From contig NZ_JBMDYO010000010.1 of the NCBI RefSeq assembly GCF_049310885.1, positions 7,031 through 71,030 on the forward strand: a stretch of 64,000 nucleotides of DNA, given 5' to 3'. The position numbers and the translations under genes are program-made. Source of the stretch: CAYZJV01 sp049310885. Its GTDB lineage: Bacteria > Spirochaetota > Spirochaetia > Sphaerochaetales > Sphaerochaetaceae. Numbering within the stretch: position 1 is the first letter of the stretch; every line of letters begins with the position of its first letter. The notes beneath the pieces were generated by a model. The model made no database searches. It worked only from the letters and a program-made list of their open reading frames with translations, and was not told where the DNA came from. Positions 53,346 to 61,370 of the stretch are shown here, in pieces.

Positions 53346-53347
53346 TT

Positions 53348-54718
53348 TTACCAGCGAACCAACCGGATTTCTCTACCTGCAAGGTTTGAATATACCTTCA
53401 TGAGGACGGAAATCTTGCTCTCACAAGCGAGCTCCAATTCTTGGGCTCGCTGAATGGTTGAATCCAACCCCAAGTTTCCCGTTGTCCCCTCGCTGGTCCT
53501 GTTACGGATCGTCTCATCCGGATCATAGGAGGCCACAGAATCCAGATCCATCCCAACCTCTTTATAGACATCTCGGAAAGAACCACCGACAGAGAGCCGT
53601 TTCAACACCTCATCTGTCGCATAAAGTTCACTTACACACCCCAAGCGGAGAGCCTCAGGGTTTACCTGAAGGCTCTGGACCATAAGGTGCATTACCCTTA
53701 CAGAGAGTAGAGCAGTTTTACAGCCGGTGAAAAGAGGTTCTTTTGTATCCTGAAAATCTCTGTTATAGCCAGAGGGAAGACTGCGAATGATCGCCTTTAC
53801 CCTCTGTGAACAACTCGAGATTACAGCACTTCGGCTACGGGTCAACTCCAAACCATCCGGATTACGTTTTTGAGGCATGATGCTGCTTCCCGTGCACAAC
53901 TCCTTGGGAAGTGAGAAATATCCAATCTCGGGCAATGAGAACAATATAAGATCCTGTGCCATCTTGCTCAGAGAGAGACCTATATAATCACAGGCATCTA
54001 AGAGGATCGCTTCGAATTTTCCCCTGCTGTTGTTCGCATAGAGAACATTGTTCTGGACCCTTGCGAACCCCATTTGTGAGGTTGAGAAACTTCTATCCAA
54101 AGCTAGAGGGGTTCCATAGCTGGCAGCACTGCCGAGTGGAGACTGGTCCAATACATCGAGCACATTCATCAAAACTCTGACCTCATCTAGGAGCTCCTCT
54201 GCAAAAGCAGAAGCCCACAAACCGATTGATGAGGGCATGGCGAGCTGCATGTGGGTACGGCCTGGCATAGGGATGAATTCATGTTCCTTCGCGAATCCAA
54301 GAATAGCAGAGGCCAACTGCGTAGTCTCAAAAGAGAATTGGAGGACAAACTCGCGCATCCACAGACGGAGGGCAGTCTGGACCTGATCATTCCTTGATCT
54401 CCCCGTATGGATCTTCTTCCCAACATCTCCAACCTTTTTGGTCAGGTATGCCTCTATGGCAGTGTGGCAATCTTCATCGGAAAGGGAAATGGAAAATTCT
54501 TTGGCATCATTCATGGTAAGGATTTCCCGTAGTCCCTCTTCCAAAACGTCCAATTCCTCTTCGCTTAAGATGGCAGCCTTTTGAAGCGTCCGCCCATGGG
54601 CAATTGAAGCGAGGCAATCAGCTCCAATGAGATCAAGGTCTATCAGGTAATCGTTACCGACAGTGAACTCCTCCATCAATGCATCGAGTGTATATCCTTT
54701 TTGCCATAGCTTTCCCAT
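53348..54718 (-). CDS. argH: Argininosuccinate lyase
   Basis: A 456-residue ArgH that splits argininosuccinate into arginine and fumarate. HTGRSRNDQVQTALRLWMR, MPGRTHMQLAMP, SPLGSAASYGTPLALDR and GSSIMPQKRNPD carry the catalytic residues. The start at 54718 has AGGAGG 9 bases ahead; the frame runs 13 codons further without a ribosome site. No other arginine genes are close by. Downstream, convergent, is the exported barrel-like protein gene with 2 bases between stops. Confidence 0.96.
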   Translation of the reverse strand: MGKLWQKGYTLDALMEEFTVGNDYLIDLDLIGADCLASIAHGRTLQKAAILSEEELDVLEEGLREILTMNDAKEFSISLSDEDCHTAIEAYLTKKVGDVGKKIHTGRSRNDQVQTALRLWMREFVLQFSFETTQLASAILGFAKEHEFIPMPGRTHMQLAMPSSIGLWASAFAEELLDEVRVLMNVLDVLDQSPLGSAASYGTPLALDRSFSTSQMGFARVQNNVLYANNSRGKFEAILLDACDYIGLSLSKMAQDLILFSLPEIGYFSLPKELCTGSSIMPQKRNPDGLELTRSRSAVISSCSQRVKAIIRSLPSGYNRDFQDTKEPLFTGCKTALLSVRVMHLMVQSLQVNPEALRLGCVSELYATDEVLKRLSVGGSFRDVYKEVGMDLDSVASYDPDETIRNRTSEGTTGNLGLDSTIQRAQELELACESKISVLMKVYSNLAGREIRLVRW

Positions 54719-54901
54719 CTGGTCTCGCCTCCTGAAGGCCAAAGTGTAGAGGAACAACCCAAGCTGGTCAATAATGAATAGTATCGCATAGCCAGGGCAG
54801 TCTTTGAAACCGGGAAGCTTCGCTCGCTCCGTTGGGCAATGCCGCCTATCCTTTGGAAAAGCAATTTTAATCCCTTCGACGTTATAGAGGCAGGAGGAGA
54901 T

Positions 54902-55876
54902 ATGTATCGGTATAGTAAAATGGTACTCTGCGCCTTTATTCTTAGTATGTTATGTTCATGTGAAGCCCAACCGCAGTACGAACTGTTCAATGTGCTTTTG
55001 GGAAAAGACCACCATGGACCGGTCTTACTCAAGACAGAATCCATTGGAGATAAGAAAGCTGTCTACCATTTCGATGAGATGGTATTTTGCTCAACCGACG
55101 ATTTCTCAGTCGGATCACCCGACAATACAATCATTTCTGTGAAACCCTATAAGCAGAGTATTACACTCGAATTCACCAAAAGACTCCTACCAGGTCAACG
55201 GATCAATGTCCATGGCAAGGTAGCGGACCGAGTCGGCAACACGCTCACCTTCACAGCGGGAGTATGGGGACACAATAGTCGCCTTCCCCAACTCCTGATC
55301 AATGAATTCTCAAGTAAGGGCTCTGATAGCAATCCTGACCGGATAGAACTATTAGCTCTATCTTCGGGAAATTTAGCCGGTGTGGCGCTCTATATCGGGA
55401 TGGCCGACTATTACGATAACGAGTATGTGTTCCCTTCTATTGAGTTGACAAAAGGGGATAGGCTTACCCTTGTATATGGACACCCCGCTGACGATACGAA
55501 TCCCCTGGAGTTCTCGACCGGGGCAGAGGGCATCGGTTCCAACAATGGCGTAATTTCCCTGTATGCATCCCCCGATGGGAAGATGCTTGATGCAGTCATC
55601 TATAGCAACCGAACTAGCGACAGCGATGAGCATTATGGTGGATTCGGTACCGCAAAAGTTCAGCGGTGGGCAATTGCTCTACAAGAGAGTGGCCAATGGA
55701 GTCCCATCCCAATTGTTCCTGAAGTTGCGATAGATAGTACCTACAGTACAGCTACAAGGTCTTACTGTCGTACAGAGGGCGACGAAGACACCGATTCAAA
55801 AAGTGATTGGCATATCGTTCCAACCCGAGGTGCGAGTTTTGGAGAACCGAATTTGGAGACCGTGTATGAACCTTAA
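54902..55876 (+). CDS. Lipoprotein with lamin-tail-like domain
   Basis: A 324-residue protein. A lipoprotein signal ends in LCSC with Cys20 as the lipid-attachment site. LLINEFSSKGSDSNPDRIELLALSSGN resembles the start of a lamin-tail (LTD) domain, and KRLLPGQRINVHGKVADRVGNTL resembles a Big-type Ig strand pair ahead of it. The protein is therefore likely surface-exposed or periplasmic; the function is unknown. GGAGGAGAT stands before the ATG. Confidence 0.75.
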   Translation: MYRYSKMVLCAFILSMLCSCEAQPQYELFNVLLGKDHHGPVLLKTESIGDKKAVYHFDEMVFCSTDDFSVGSPDNTIISVKPYKQSITLEFTKRLLPGQRINVHGKVADRVGNTLTFTAGVWGHNSRLPQLLINEFSSKGSDSNPDRIELLALSSGNLAGVALYIGMADYYDNEYVFPSIELTKGDRLTLVYGHPADDTNPLEFSTGAEGIGSNNGVISLYASPDGKMLDAVIYSNRTSDSDEHYGGFGTAKVQRWAIALQESGQWSPIPIVPEVAIDSTYSTATRSYCRTEGDEDTDSKSDWHIVPTRGASFGEPNLETVYEP

Positions 55877-55882
55877 TAAATT

Positions 55883-55919
55883 AGGGCTGTTGCCGAGTCG
55901 GATGACACGTAACAGCCCT
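55883..55919. terminator. Bidirectional terminator
   Basis: AGGGCTGTT (55883-55891) and AACAGCCCT (55911-55919) form a perfect 9-bp stem between the convergent lipoprotein and thioredoxin genes. T-rich stretches lie on both sides, so it may end transcription from each. Confidence 0.7.
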
Positions 55920-55941
55920 TGCTTTGTCCTTGTGCGGAGTA

Positions 55942-56262
55942 TTACACATACTCTCCGACAAACGACTCGAGTACGGAAAGGGACACAGCACCAATGCGCT
56001 GGTTTACTACCTTTCCACCCTTGAATACAGCCAAAGTGGGAATGCTGGAGATGTTGAACTTCTCAGCCAATTCAGGCTGTTCGTCCACATTCAATTTCCC
56101 GACCTTCAATTTGCCTTCATATTTTTCGGCAATCTTTGCGACTGCTGGGGCAACCATTTTGCAGGGGCCACACCATACTGCCCAAAAATCGACAAGTACA
56201 GGTACATCAGATTTCAAGACTTCTGTTTCAAAGTTGGCATTGGTCAACGTTACTTCACTCAT
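55942..56262 (-). CDS. trxA: Thioredoxin
   Basis: A 106-residue thioredoxin with active site WCGPC (Cys31, Cys34), the cis-Pro loop SSIPTL, and FWAVWCGPCKM context. It reduces disulphides in the cytoplasm with thioredoxin reductase. AGGAGGAACCG lies just before the ATG. Single-gene unit. Confidence 0.97.
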   Translation of the reverse strand: MSEVTLTNANFETEVLKSDVPVLVDFWAVWCGPCKMVAPAVAKIAEKYEGKLKVGKLNVDEQPELAEKFNISSIPTLAVFKGGKVVNQRIGAVSLSVLESFVGEYV

Positions 56263-56497
56263 TCGGTTCCTCCTCCGATAATTAACAGTTCCAATATACT
56301 ATGACATATTTCAAAAGGAAAGTACCCCAACGGTTAGAAACGCCACCTCAGTAACTTTGTCACTCCCATGCGACAAAAGGAAAGAATCAATCGTACATCT
56401 TTGCAATATCGAGATTTTTAATCATAATGGATCGTACTTGCACGTATCCAGCGGATTACCAAACTACATACGTGAAATTTCTACATGGGGACTTGCT

Positions 56498-57580
56498 ATG
56501 CCTTCAAAGACGCAGGGACGTAATCGATTGGTCAAATCCATAAAAGTTGGCTTATCAATCGCTGTCATACTGTTTATCGTAGGATCTTCGATAATCACAA
56601 AAGTGGTGTATGACAAACAGTTTCCCCGTTATGATAGGCCTGACGAACATATCACCGCACAACTACGTTACAGTGACATCGCTTTAGACTATCCCCGTAT
56701 CCCTGTAGTGTTTGAATCTGGAGAGAATACCCTTCGAGGCCATATCTATGGAGCAAAGAACACCAGAGGCCTCATGGTTGTGGCACATGGTATAGGGGGA
56801 GGCGCTGATACCTATTTACCACAGATCATGCATTTCGTAGACAAAGGATTGCGCGTATTAGCCTTCGATTTTACAGGCAGTTACGAAAGCGAAGGAGAAT
56901 CCACGAAAGGTTTTCCGCAATCTATAATCGATCTACAGGCTGCTCTCACGTTCATAGCAGGCAGATCGGATTTGGCCGAATTACCGCTTCTCCTTTTTGG
57001 ACACAGTTGGGGAGGTTATGCGGTAGCTAATGTCCTAAATTATCCGAATGATATCAAGGGAGTGATCAGTGTCGCTGGAGTGGATTCTGCTATCGACATG
57101 GTCATGGAGCAGGGACGAACTCTCATGGGCGGTTTCATCTATGCACAATACCCGTTCCTATGGTTGTACCAACGTCTTTTATTTGGTGAAGTTGCTTCAT
57201 TCAATGCTGTCTCCGCAATCAACTCTACCGATATCCCAGTATTAATCATCCATGGCAATGAAGATGAATTGGTAGATTATCATGGCAGTGCACTGATCGC
57301 TAAAAGGGATAGGATCACCAATGCCCATGTCAGCTATGTGACAGCCGAAACACCCGGCAGAAACGGCCACAACAACCTTTTCCGTACCGATTGGGCAATC
57401 ACCTATGTAAAGGAAGTGAATGCAATCTACCGATCAATATATGATAGTTACGGTGGGCAAATCCCCTACGAAGTGAAAAAAGACTTCTACGATGGAATCG
57501 ATCGAATCATGCTCAATGAGCTTGAAGCAAGCATCATGCGGACTATCGATGATTTCATAGACAAATCGTTAGTCCTTTGA
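56498..57580 (+). CDS. Membrane-anchored alpha/beta hydrolase
   Basis: A 360-residue protein. One transmembrane helix (residues ~15-37) is followed by an alpha/beta-hydrolase fold. HGIGGG (97-102) supports the oxyanion hole, GHSWGG gives nucleophile Ser170, HGNEDELVD the acid and GRNGHNN the His. The substrate is unknown, perhaps a lipid or peptide ester. The frame is open upstream to 56357, but the ATG at 56498 has GGGGA ahead and begins just before the helix. Confidence 0.85.
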   Translation: MPSKTQGRNRLVKSIKVGLSIAVILFIVGSSIITKVVYDKQFPRYDRPDEHITAQLRYSDIALDYPRIPVVFESGENTLRGHIYGAKNTRGLMVVAHGIGGGADTYLPQIMHFVDKGLRVLAFDFTGSYESEGESTKGFPQSIIDLQAALTFIAGRSDLAELPLLLFGHSWGGYAVANVLNYPNDIKGVISVAGVDSAIDMVMEQGRTLMGGFIYAQYPFLWLYQRLLFGEVASFNAVSAINSTDIPVLIIHGNEDELVDYHGSALIAKRDRITNAHVSYVTAETPGRNGHNNLFRTDWAITYVKEVNAIYRSIYDSYGGQIPYEVKKDFYDGIDRIMLNELEASIMRTIDDFIDKSLVL

Positions 57581-57627
57581 TCTCATAAGGAAATTCCGTA
57601 GGCTTGTATATTCTACTGAAAACCGGA

Positions 57628-57656
57628 CATGGGACCTCTTTACCAAAGGACCCATG
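57628..57656. terminator. Inverted repeat between hydrolase and ssb
   Basis: CATGGG (57628-57633) and CCCATG (57651-57656), with inner CCT/AGG pairing, make an imperfect hairpin between converging genes. It is a likely transcription end for one or both. Confidence 0.45.
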
Positions 57657-57685
57657 CCATCAAGGTGAAAAATTGGAATAGGAAG

Positions 57686-58147
57686 CTATTTCTTATGCTT
57701 TTTTGTAGCCGGCGCCGGCTTATCGAACACCATATCGGCATCTACGACTTGTGAAGCCAATTCGGATATACCCTCGGTACTATCGTCAACAGAGCCATTT
57801 TTATTACGGATCGGATGGAATTCGACATGTTCGGCTACCACAACATACCGTTCTCGTATCTTCTCATCTTCACCCTGCCAGCGGTCCTGTTTCAGGCGCC
57901 CAACGACACGTACGCCCCTGCCCTTCTCCAGGTATTTACCGCAACTTTCAGCTAACGCTCCCCATGTATCTACATTGACGTAGGAAACTTCGTTGACCAA
58001 CTCCTTCTCGCTGTTGCGGAAATACCGATTAGATGCGATAGAAAACCGGCAGACACTTCTACCGCTTGGAACTACACTCAATTCAGGGTCTTGAGTCAGG
58101 TTGCCCTCAATGACAACTTGCCCTTGATACAAGATTACTCTATGCAA
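57686..58147 (-). CDS. ssb: Single-stranded-DNA-binding protein
   Basis: A 153-residue OB-fold protein. VVIEGNLTQDPEL, GRSVCRFSIASNRYF, YVNVDTWGALAESCGKYLEKGRGVRVVGRLKQDRWQ fit SSB. The usual acidic C-terminal tip (DDDIPF-like) is replaced by a basic KKHKK tail, which should weaken contacts with repair enzymes. No ATG is available; a TTG at 58147 (or 58132) is the likely start, without a good ribosome site. A copy beyond the main SSB gene is possible. Confidence 0.85.
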   Translation of the reverse strand: MHRVILYQGQVVIEGNLTQDPELSVVPSGRSVCRFSIASNRYFRNSEKELVNEVSYVNVDTWGALAESCGKYLEKGRGVRVVGRLKQDRWQGEDEKIRERYVVVAEHVEFHPIRNKNGSVDDSTEGISELASQVVDADMVFDKPAPATKKHKK

Positions 58148-58291
58148 GTATTTGTTTTGTAAACACTTATTTTTTCGTTATTTTATCAGTTTTTCAGGAT
58201 TTTTTATTAATTTAGACTACTCAATTTCGTCAATTTTTACCAAAGATACGCACACTCGTATTTTCAACAATACCGTTGATTCTTATGCCAA

Positions 58292-59302
58292 TTAGTTTTG
58301 GGGTTTTGTGGTTTTCTTTGCCCTACTGACAGCTTTCTTCGAGCTGTAATGGGTGCTTTTTCGGACCTTGTTTCCATGCTCATCGATCTCAATGTTGGAG
58401 CGCTTCGCCTTGAGTTTCTGAACGCGTTTGAACTGTCGTTCATGGATGATTGGGAGGTGATGGTTACGTGATCGGTGGACTTCGAACGGGTCACGGGTTT
58501 TTCTCTTGGTTGAGGGAAAGTCTGCGGACTCTGTTTCTCCATAGACTGAGGTTCCGGTATACTTCTCATTGGTGAGGATGTTCTCGATCGTCTTTACCGG
58601 CCATTTCTTCTTTCCGGTTGGTGTGGGAACCTTCAGGGATTCCAGCTCCTTCTTGATCCTCACTATGCTCCAGCCTTGCTCATACCAATCAAAGATCTTC
58701 AGGACTATCCTGGCTTCAGCGATGTTGAGGATGAGGCCTTCCTCCTCATTACGATCATACCCATAGCACCTTCGTGAGAATGCAGGTGAGTCGGGATCCA
58801 TGGTACTTCTTCGAAGGCCCCACTTGATGTTCTCGCTCTTGTTCTCACTCTCCGCCTGGGCTATGCCCGCATGGAGTGTAAGCAGCAGCTCCCCTGCCTG
58901 GCTGAGGAGGTGGATATTCTCGTTGTAGAAAAAGACATCCACCTTCAGTTCCTTGAGCCGCCTGAGCGTCACCAGAAAATCAACGCAGTTGCGTCCGAAG
59001 CGGCTGATTGACTTGGTATAGATCATATCGATCTTGCCCGCCTCACAGTCGGCAAGAAGGCTCTGGAAACCAGGACGAGAGCTGATGGTCCTACCAGACT
59101 TGATGTCGATATAGGTTCCGACATATTCCCAAGCAGGATTATCCAGGATGTCCTCTTTCTCGAAATCCATCTGGGCCGAGAGGCTGTGCAGCTGCCGTTC
59201 CATCTGGGTGCTTACACGACAGTAAAGGGCGACACGGAGACGCTTGAAATGTCGTCTGGCTGGTATGACATGTATGATGGGTTTCCTTTTCTCGTCGGGC
59301 AT
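58292..59302 (-). CDS. Serine recombinase, shortened
   Basis: A 336-residue serine recombinase with nucleophile Ser31 in ALYCRVS. SGRTISSRPGFQSLL, TKSISRFGRNCVDFL and AESENKSENIKWGLR are resolvase motifs, followed by the Recombinase domain. It lacks the zinc ribbon and long coiled coil seen in the pair at 27059-29973 and ends in a basic tail. It may be a smaller invertase-like enzyme or a truncated form. No element boundaries are visible. Confidence 0.9.
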   Translation of the reverse strand: MPDEKRKPIIHVIPARRHFKRLRVALYCRVSTQMERQLHSLSAQMDFEKEDILDNPAWEYVGTYIDIKSGRTISSRPGFQSLLADCEAGKIDMIYTKSISRFGRNCVDFLVTLRRLKELKVDVFFYNENIHLLSQAGELLLTLHAGIAQAESENKSENIKWGLRRSTMDPDSPAFSRRCYGYDRNEEEGLILNIAEARIVLKIFDWYEQGWSIVRIKKELESLKVPTPTGKKKWPVKTIENILTNEKYTGTSVYGETESADFPSTKRKTRDPFEVHRSRNHHLPIIHERQFKRVQKLKAKRSNIEIDEHGNKVRKSTHYSSKKAVSRAKKTTKPQN

Positions 59303-59439
59303 GGTTTTTTATAACACGAATGGAAAGGGATGGATAGATTTGAGGATTCGGAAAATATTGAACCGAGACGTTTCTCAAGGTAATGAACATTATCGGTTCA
59401 AGAGGTTTTGTTTACCGTTTGAGTCGGTTTTCGACCTCA

Positions 59440-60075
59440 TCACTTTTCTTTTCGATGTTGTCGGGCATTACGATAATGACAGTCACACACCGAACCTCCT
59501 GACCCCAGGGTACTTTCTCGCGTAAAGATAGTATTCGTCCATTTTGCCATACCGTAATCATACGCGCACATAGCCGGAGTTATTTCTGATATGCCGAGGG
59601 TACGGAACAAGTGGTGGATACCACAACGATCAAAGACAGCGTCAAAGGTATCAAGCGACTTCCCAGGTAAAAATCTGAATCTCCACGAGTAAGGATTATC
59701 TGAAAGCTGACTGATTTCTGCCTGCTTCGCAAGGCTCTTTTGGTATTTCTCAGAATAATTATTGATACTTCTCAAATACATCCTTATTATTCGGCTGTCG
59801 TCCATGGATGTGCCGTAATATTCCTTCATTTTCTCACACGACGGTTTCGGGTCAAGACTAAGATAGATAGCGGCAATCTCTGCGGCACTGATTAGATTGA
59901 GAATGAGAACATCATTCCTGCCAAATGGCGGTATGATTTCGATAATGGCCCCATACTTCTCTCTTGCCTTTCCCATAACCCCATTACTGTCTGATACTCC
60001 AAGAATCGGCAGGTGCTTTTTGAAGGTTGGAGCAAACAGTATCCACATCGCTTGAGTCATTAATCCGTTTCTCAT
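59440..60075 (-). CDS. ATC-hydrolase-family protein
   Basis: A 211-residue protein matching the L-2-amino-thiazoline-4-carboxylic acid hydrolase family. Residues ~170-200 show the diagnostic MCAYDYGMAKWTN and GGSVCDCHY. Named members open a thiazoline ring to give carbamoyl-cysteine, but many anaerobe members have unknown substrates. The ATG overlaps the stop of a residual P-type ATPase tail by 4 bases (ATGA). The first ~20 codons also occur, truncated, at 61211-61282. Confidence 0.85.
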   Translation of the reverse strand: MRNGLMTQAMWILFAPTFKKHLPILGVSDSNGVMGKAREKYGAIIEIIPPFGRNDVLILNLISAAEIAAIYLSLDPKPSCEKMKEYYGTSMDDSRIIRMYLRSINNYSEKYQKSLAKQAEISQLSDNPYSWRFRFLPGKSLDTFDAVFDRCGIHHLFRTLGISEITPAMCAYDYGMAKWTNTIFTRESTLGSGGSVCDCHYRNARQHRKEK

Positions 60076-60163
60076 TTTATACCTTTCCTTTTCATGACTT
60101 GTAGCCTTTTTATCAGTTTCACAAGCTCATACCAAAGCACCGATGCTGCAGCAAGACCGAGTG
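60025..60163. repeat. Imperfect direct repeat, copy A
   Basis: About 139 bases homologous to 61232-61370; the 52 bases at 60112-60163 are identical to 61319-61370. The repeat spans the last codons of a P-type ATPase gene and the first codons of the ATC-hydrolase gene. The two copies flank the broken panE. Confidence 0.9.
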
Positions 60164-60166
60164 ATG
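60072..60166 (-). pseudogene. P-type ATPase C-terminal remnant
   Basis: About 31 codons, LGLAAASVLWYELVKLIKR and a basic tail, ending in TGA that overlaps the ATC-hydrolase start. They match the last residues of the complete ATPase at 61279-63822. An in-frame TAG (60172-60174) precedes the homologous part, so this is debris from a former ATPase/ATC-hydrolase pair. Confidence 0.85.
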
Positions 60167-60230
60167 AAAGCTATTGGCGCTAAAAATCCTGCATATTGCA
60201 TTATCTTTCCTCCATGATTATTCCTGTCGA

Positions 60231-61183
60231 TTACTTTCCAAAATCAGGTGTGATACCAGCTAACGTCCTGATCGCTGGGGTATCCATGTGACTTGCCTCC
60301 ACCAAATCCAACAACTCCCGTTTCAACACATCCATTTCATCCACCGCTCTGCGGGCATGCCTGGCCATCGCCGTCTCCGCGAGATCAGTGCGTAACACGA
60401 AGGAAAATACCGCGGCGACAAGAAACCTAGGCAAACGCAAGTACCAGAGCTTCCTCGGTATGATTCGGTGTCCAAGACACCTCAGGACAGCAAGACCTTC
60501 CTGGATTGCTGCAACCATCAACATTACATCGGCGAAATGCTTGGACAGCCTTATCGGATCACCCCCATGTTTATACAATGCTTGAGCGATCGCGCATACC
60601 ACCGCCACATGCGTCTTTTGCCAATCATCCATATGCTTGCACGTAACGGTGGGAATCCCAGCTTCCCGGAGTATTCCCGCCAGGAACCCGACCCGATCGT
60701 ATGAGGTGTGTACCAACTCACCCACGGTAGTGGTTTGAAACAATCTGACCAATCCTCTGCCTATCCTGTACACTACGACATTTCCGTCGACCACCTCACC
60801 ACCTGCCGAGGGGAAGGCTATCATCACCCGTTCGGCTCCCACGACATCGACATAGGCTTGGTATCCCGCCGCGGTGTTCACCATGAACACGAAGCTTGAT
60901 GATTGGTTGGAGATGCCAACAGCGGAAGCACCGCTTCTATCTGTGTCCTTTGAACCACGACAAGAACGAAATCATATCGATCGTCAGGAGCCAGTGATGT
61001 AATCGTCTTGACAGGGAATCGTTCAACCGTGGAAGAAGTCGACTCACGTAGGTGCAGCCCATTTTTCCTTACGGCTTCAAGCCGGTCTCCTCGTGCCAGA
61101 ATGGTTACATCCTTACCGGATCCTGCCAATTTGCCGGCGAACAGACTCCCGATCGCCCCTGCTCCTACAACTAGAATTCTCAT
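60231..61183 (-). pseudogene. panE: Ketopantoate reductase, frameshifted
   Basis: Two frames together make a full ApbA/PanE. The first (61183 to ~60890) carries the NADPH loop VVGAGAIGSLFAGKLAGSG and DFVLVVVQRTQIEAVLPLL. The second (~60905 to 60231) continues FVFMVNTAAGYQAYVDVVG and the helical C-terminal domain. A one-base difference near 60890-60905 splits them. AGGAG precedes the ATG. If real, the gene is inactive, although panB and panC of the same pathway are intact elsewhere in the window. Confidence 0.85.
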
Positions 61184-61210
61184 ATCTTCTCCTCCGATGG
61201 TGACAAGCTT

Positions 61211-61282
61211 TCACAAGATGGATACATGGGAGGTTGGTGCAAACAGTACCAACCTCGCTTGAGCGATTAATCCATTTTTCAT
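61211..61282 (-). pseudogene. ATC-hydrolase N-terminal remnant
   Basis: Twenty-three codons starting MKNGLIAQARLVLFAPTS, matching MRNGLMTQAMWILFAPTF of the full gene at 60075, then an unrelated end and stop. The ATG overlaps the stop of the complete ATPase by 2-4 bases in the same way as in the other copy. It shows an ATC-hydrolase gene once followed this ATPase directly. Confidence 0.8.
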
Positions 61283-61370
61283 TCTACACATTTCCTTCGC
61301 ATGCTTTTAAACCTTCTCATCAGTTTCACAAGCTCATACCAAAGCACCGATGCTGCAGCAAGACCGAGTG
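61232..61370. repeat. Imperfect direct repeat, copy B
   Basis: Counterpart of 60025-60163, with 52 identical bases at 61319-61370. It covers the tail of the complete ATPase gene and the head of the truncated ATC-hydrolase copy. It and copy A enclose the panE pseudogene. Confidence 0.9.
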
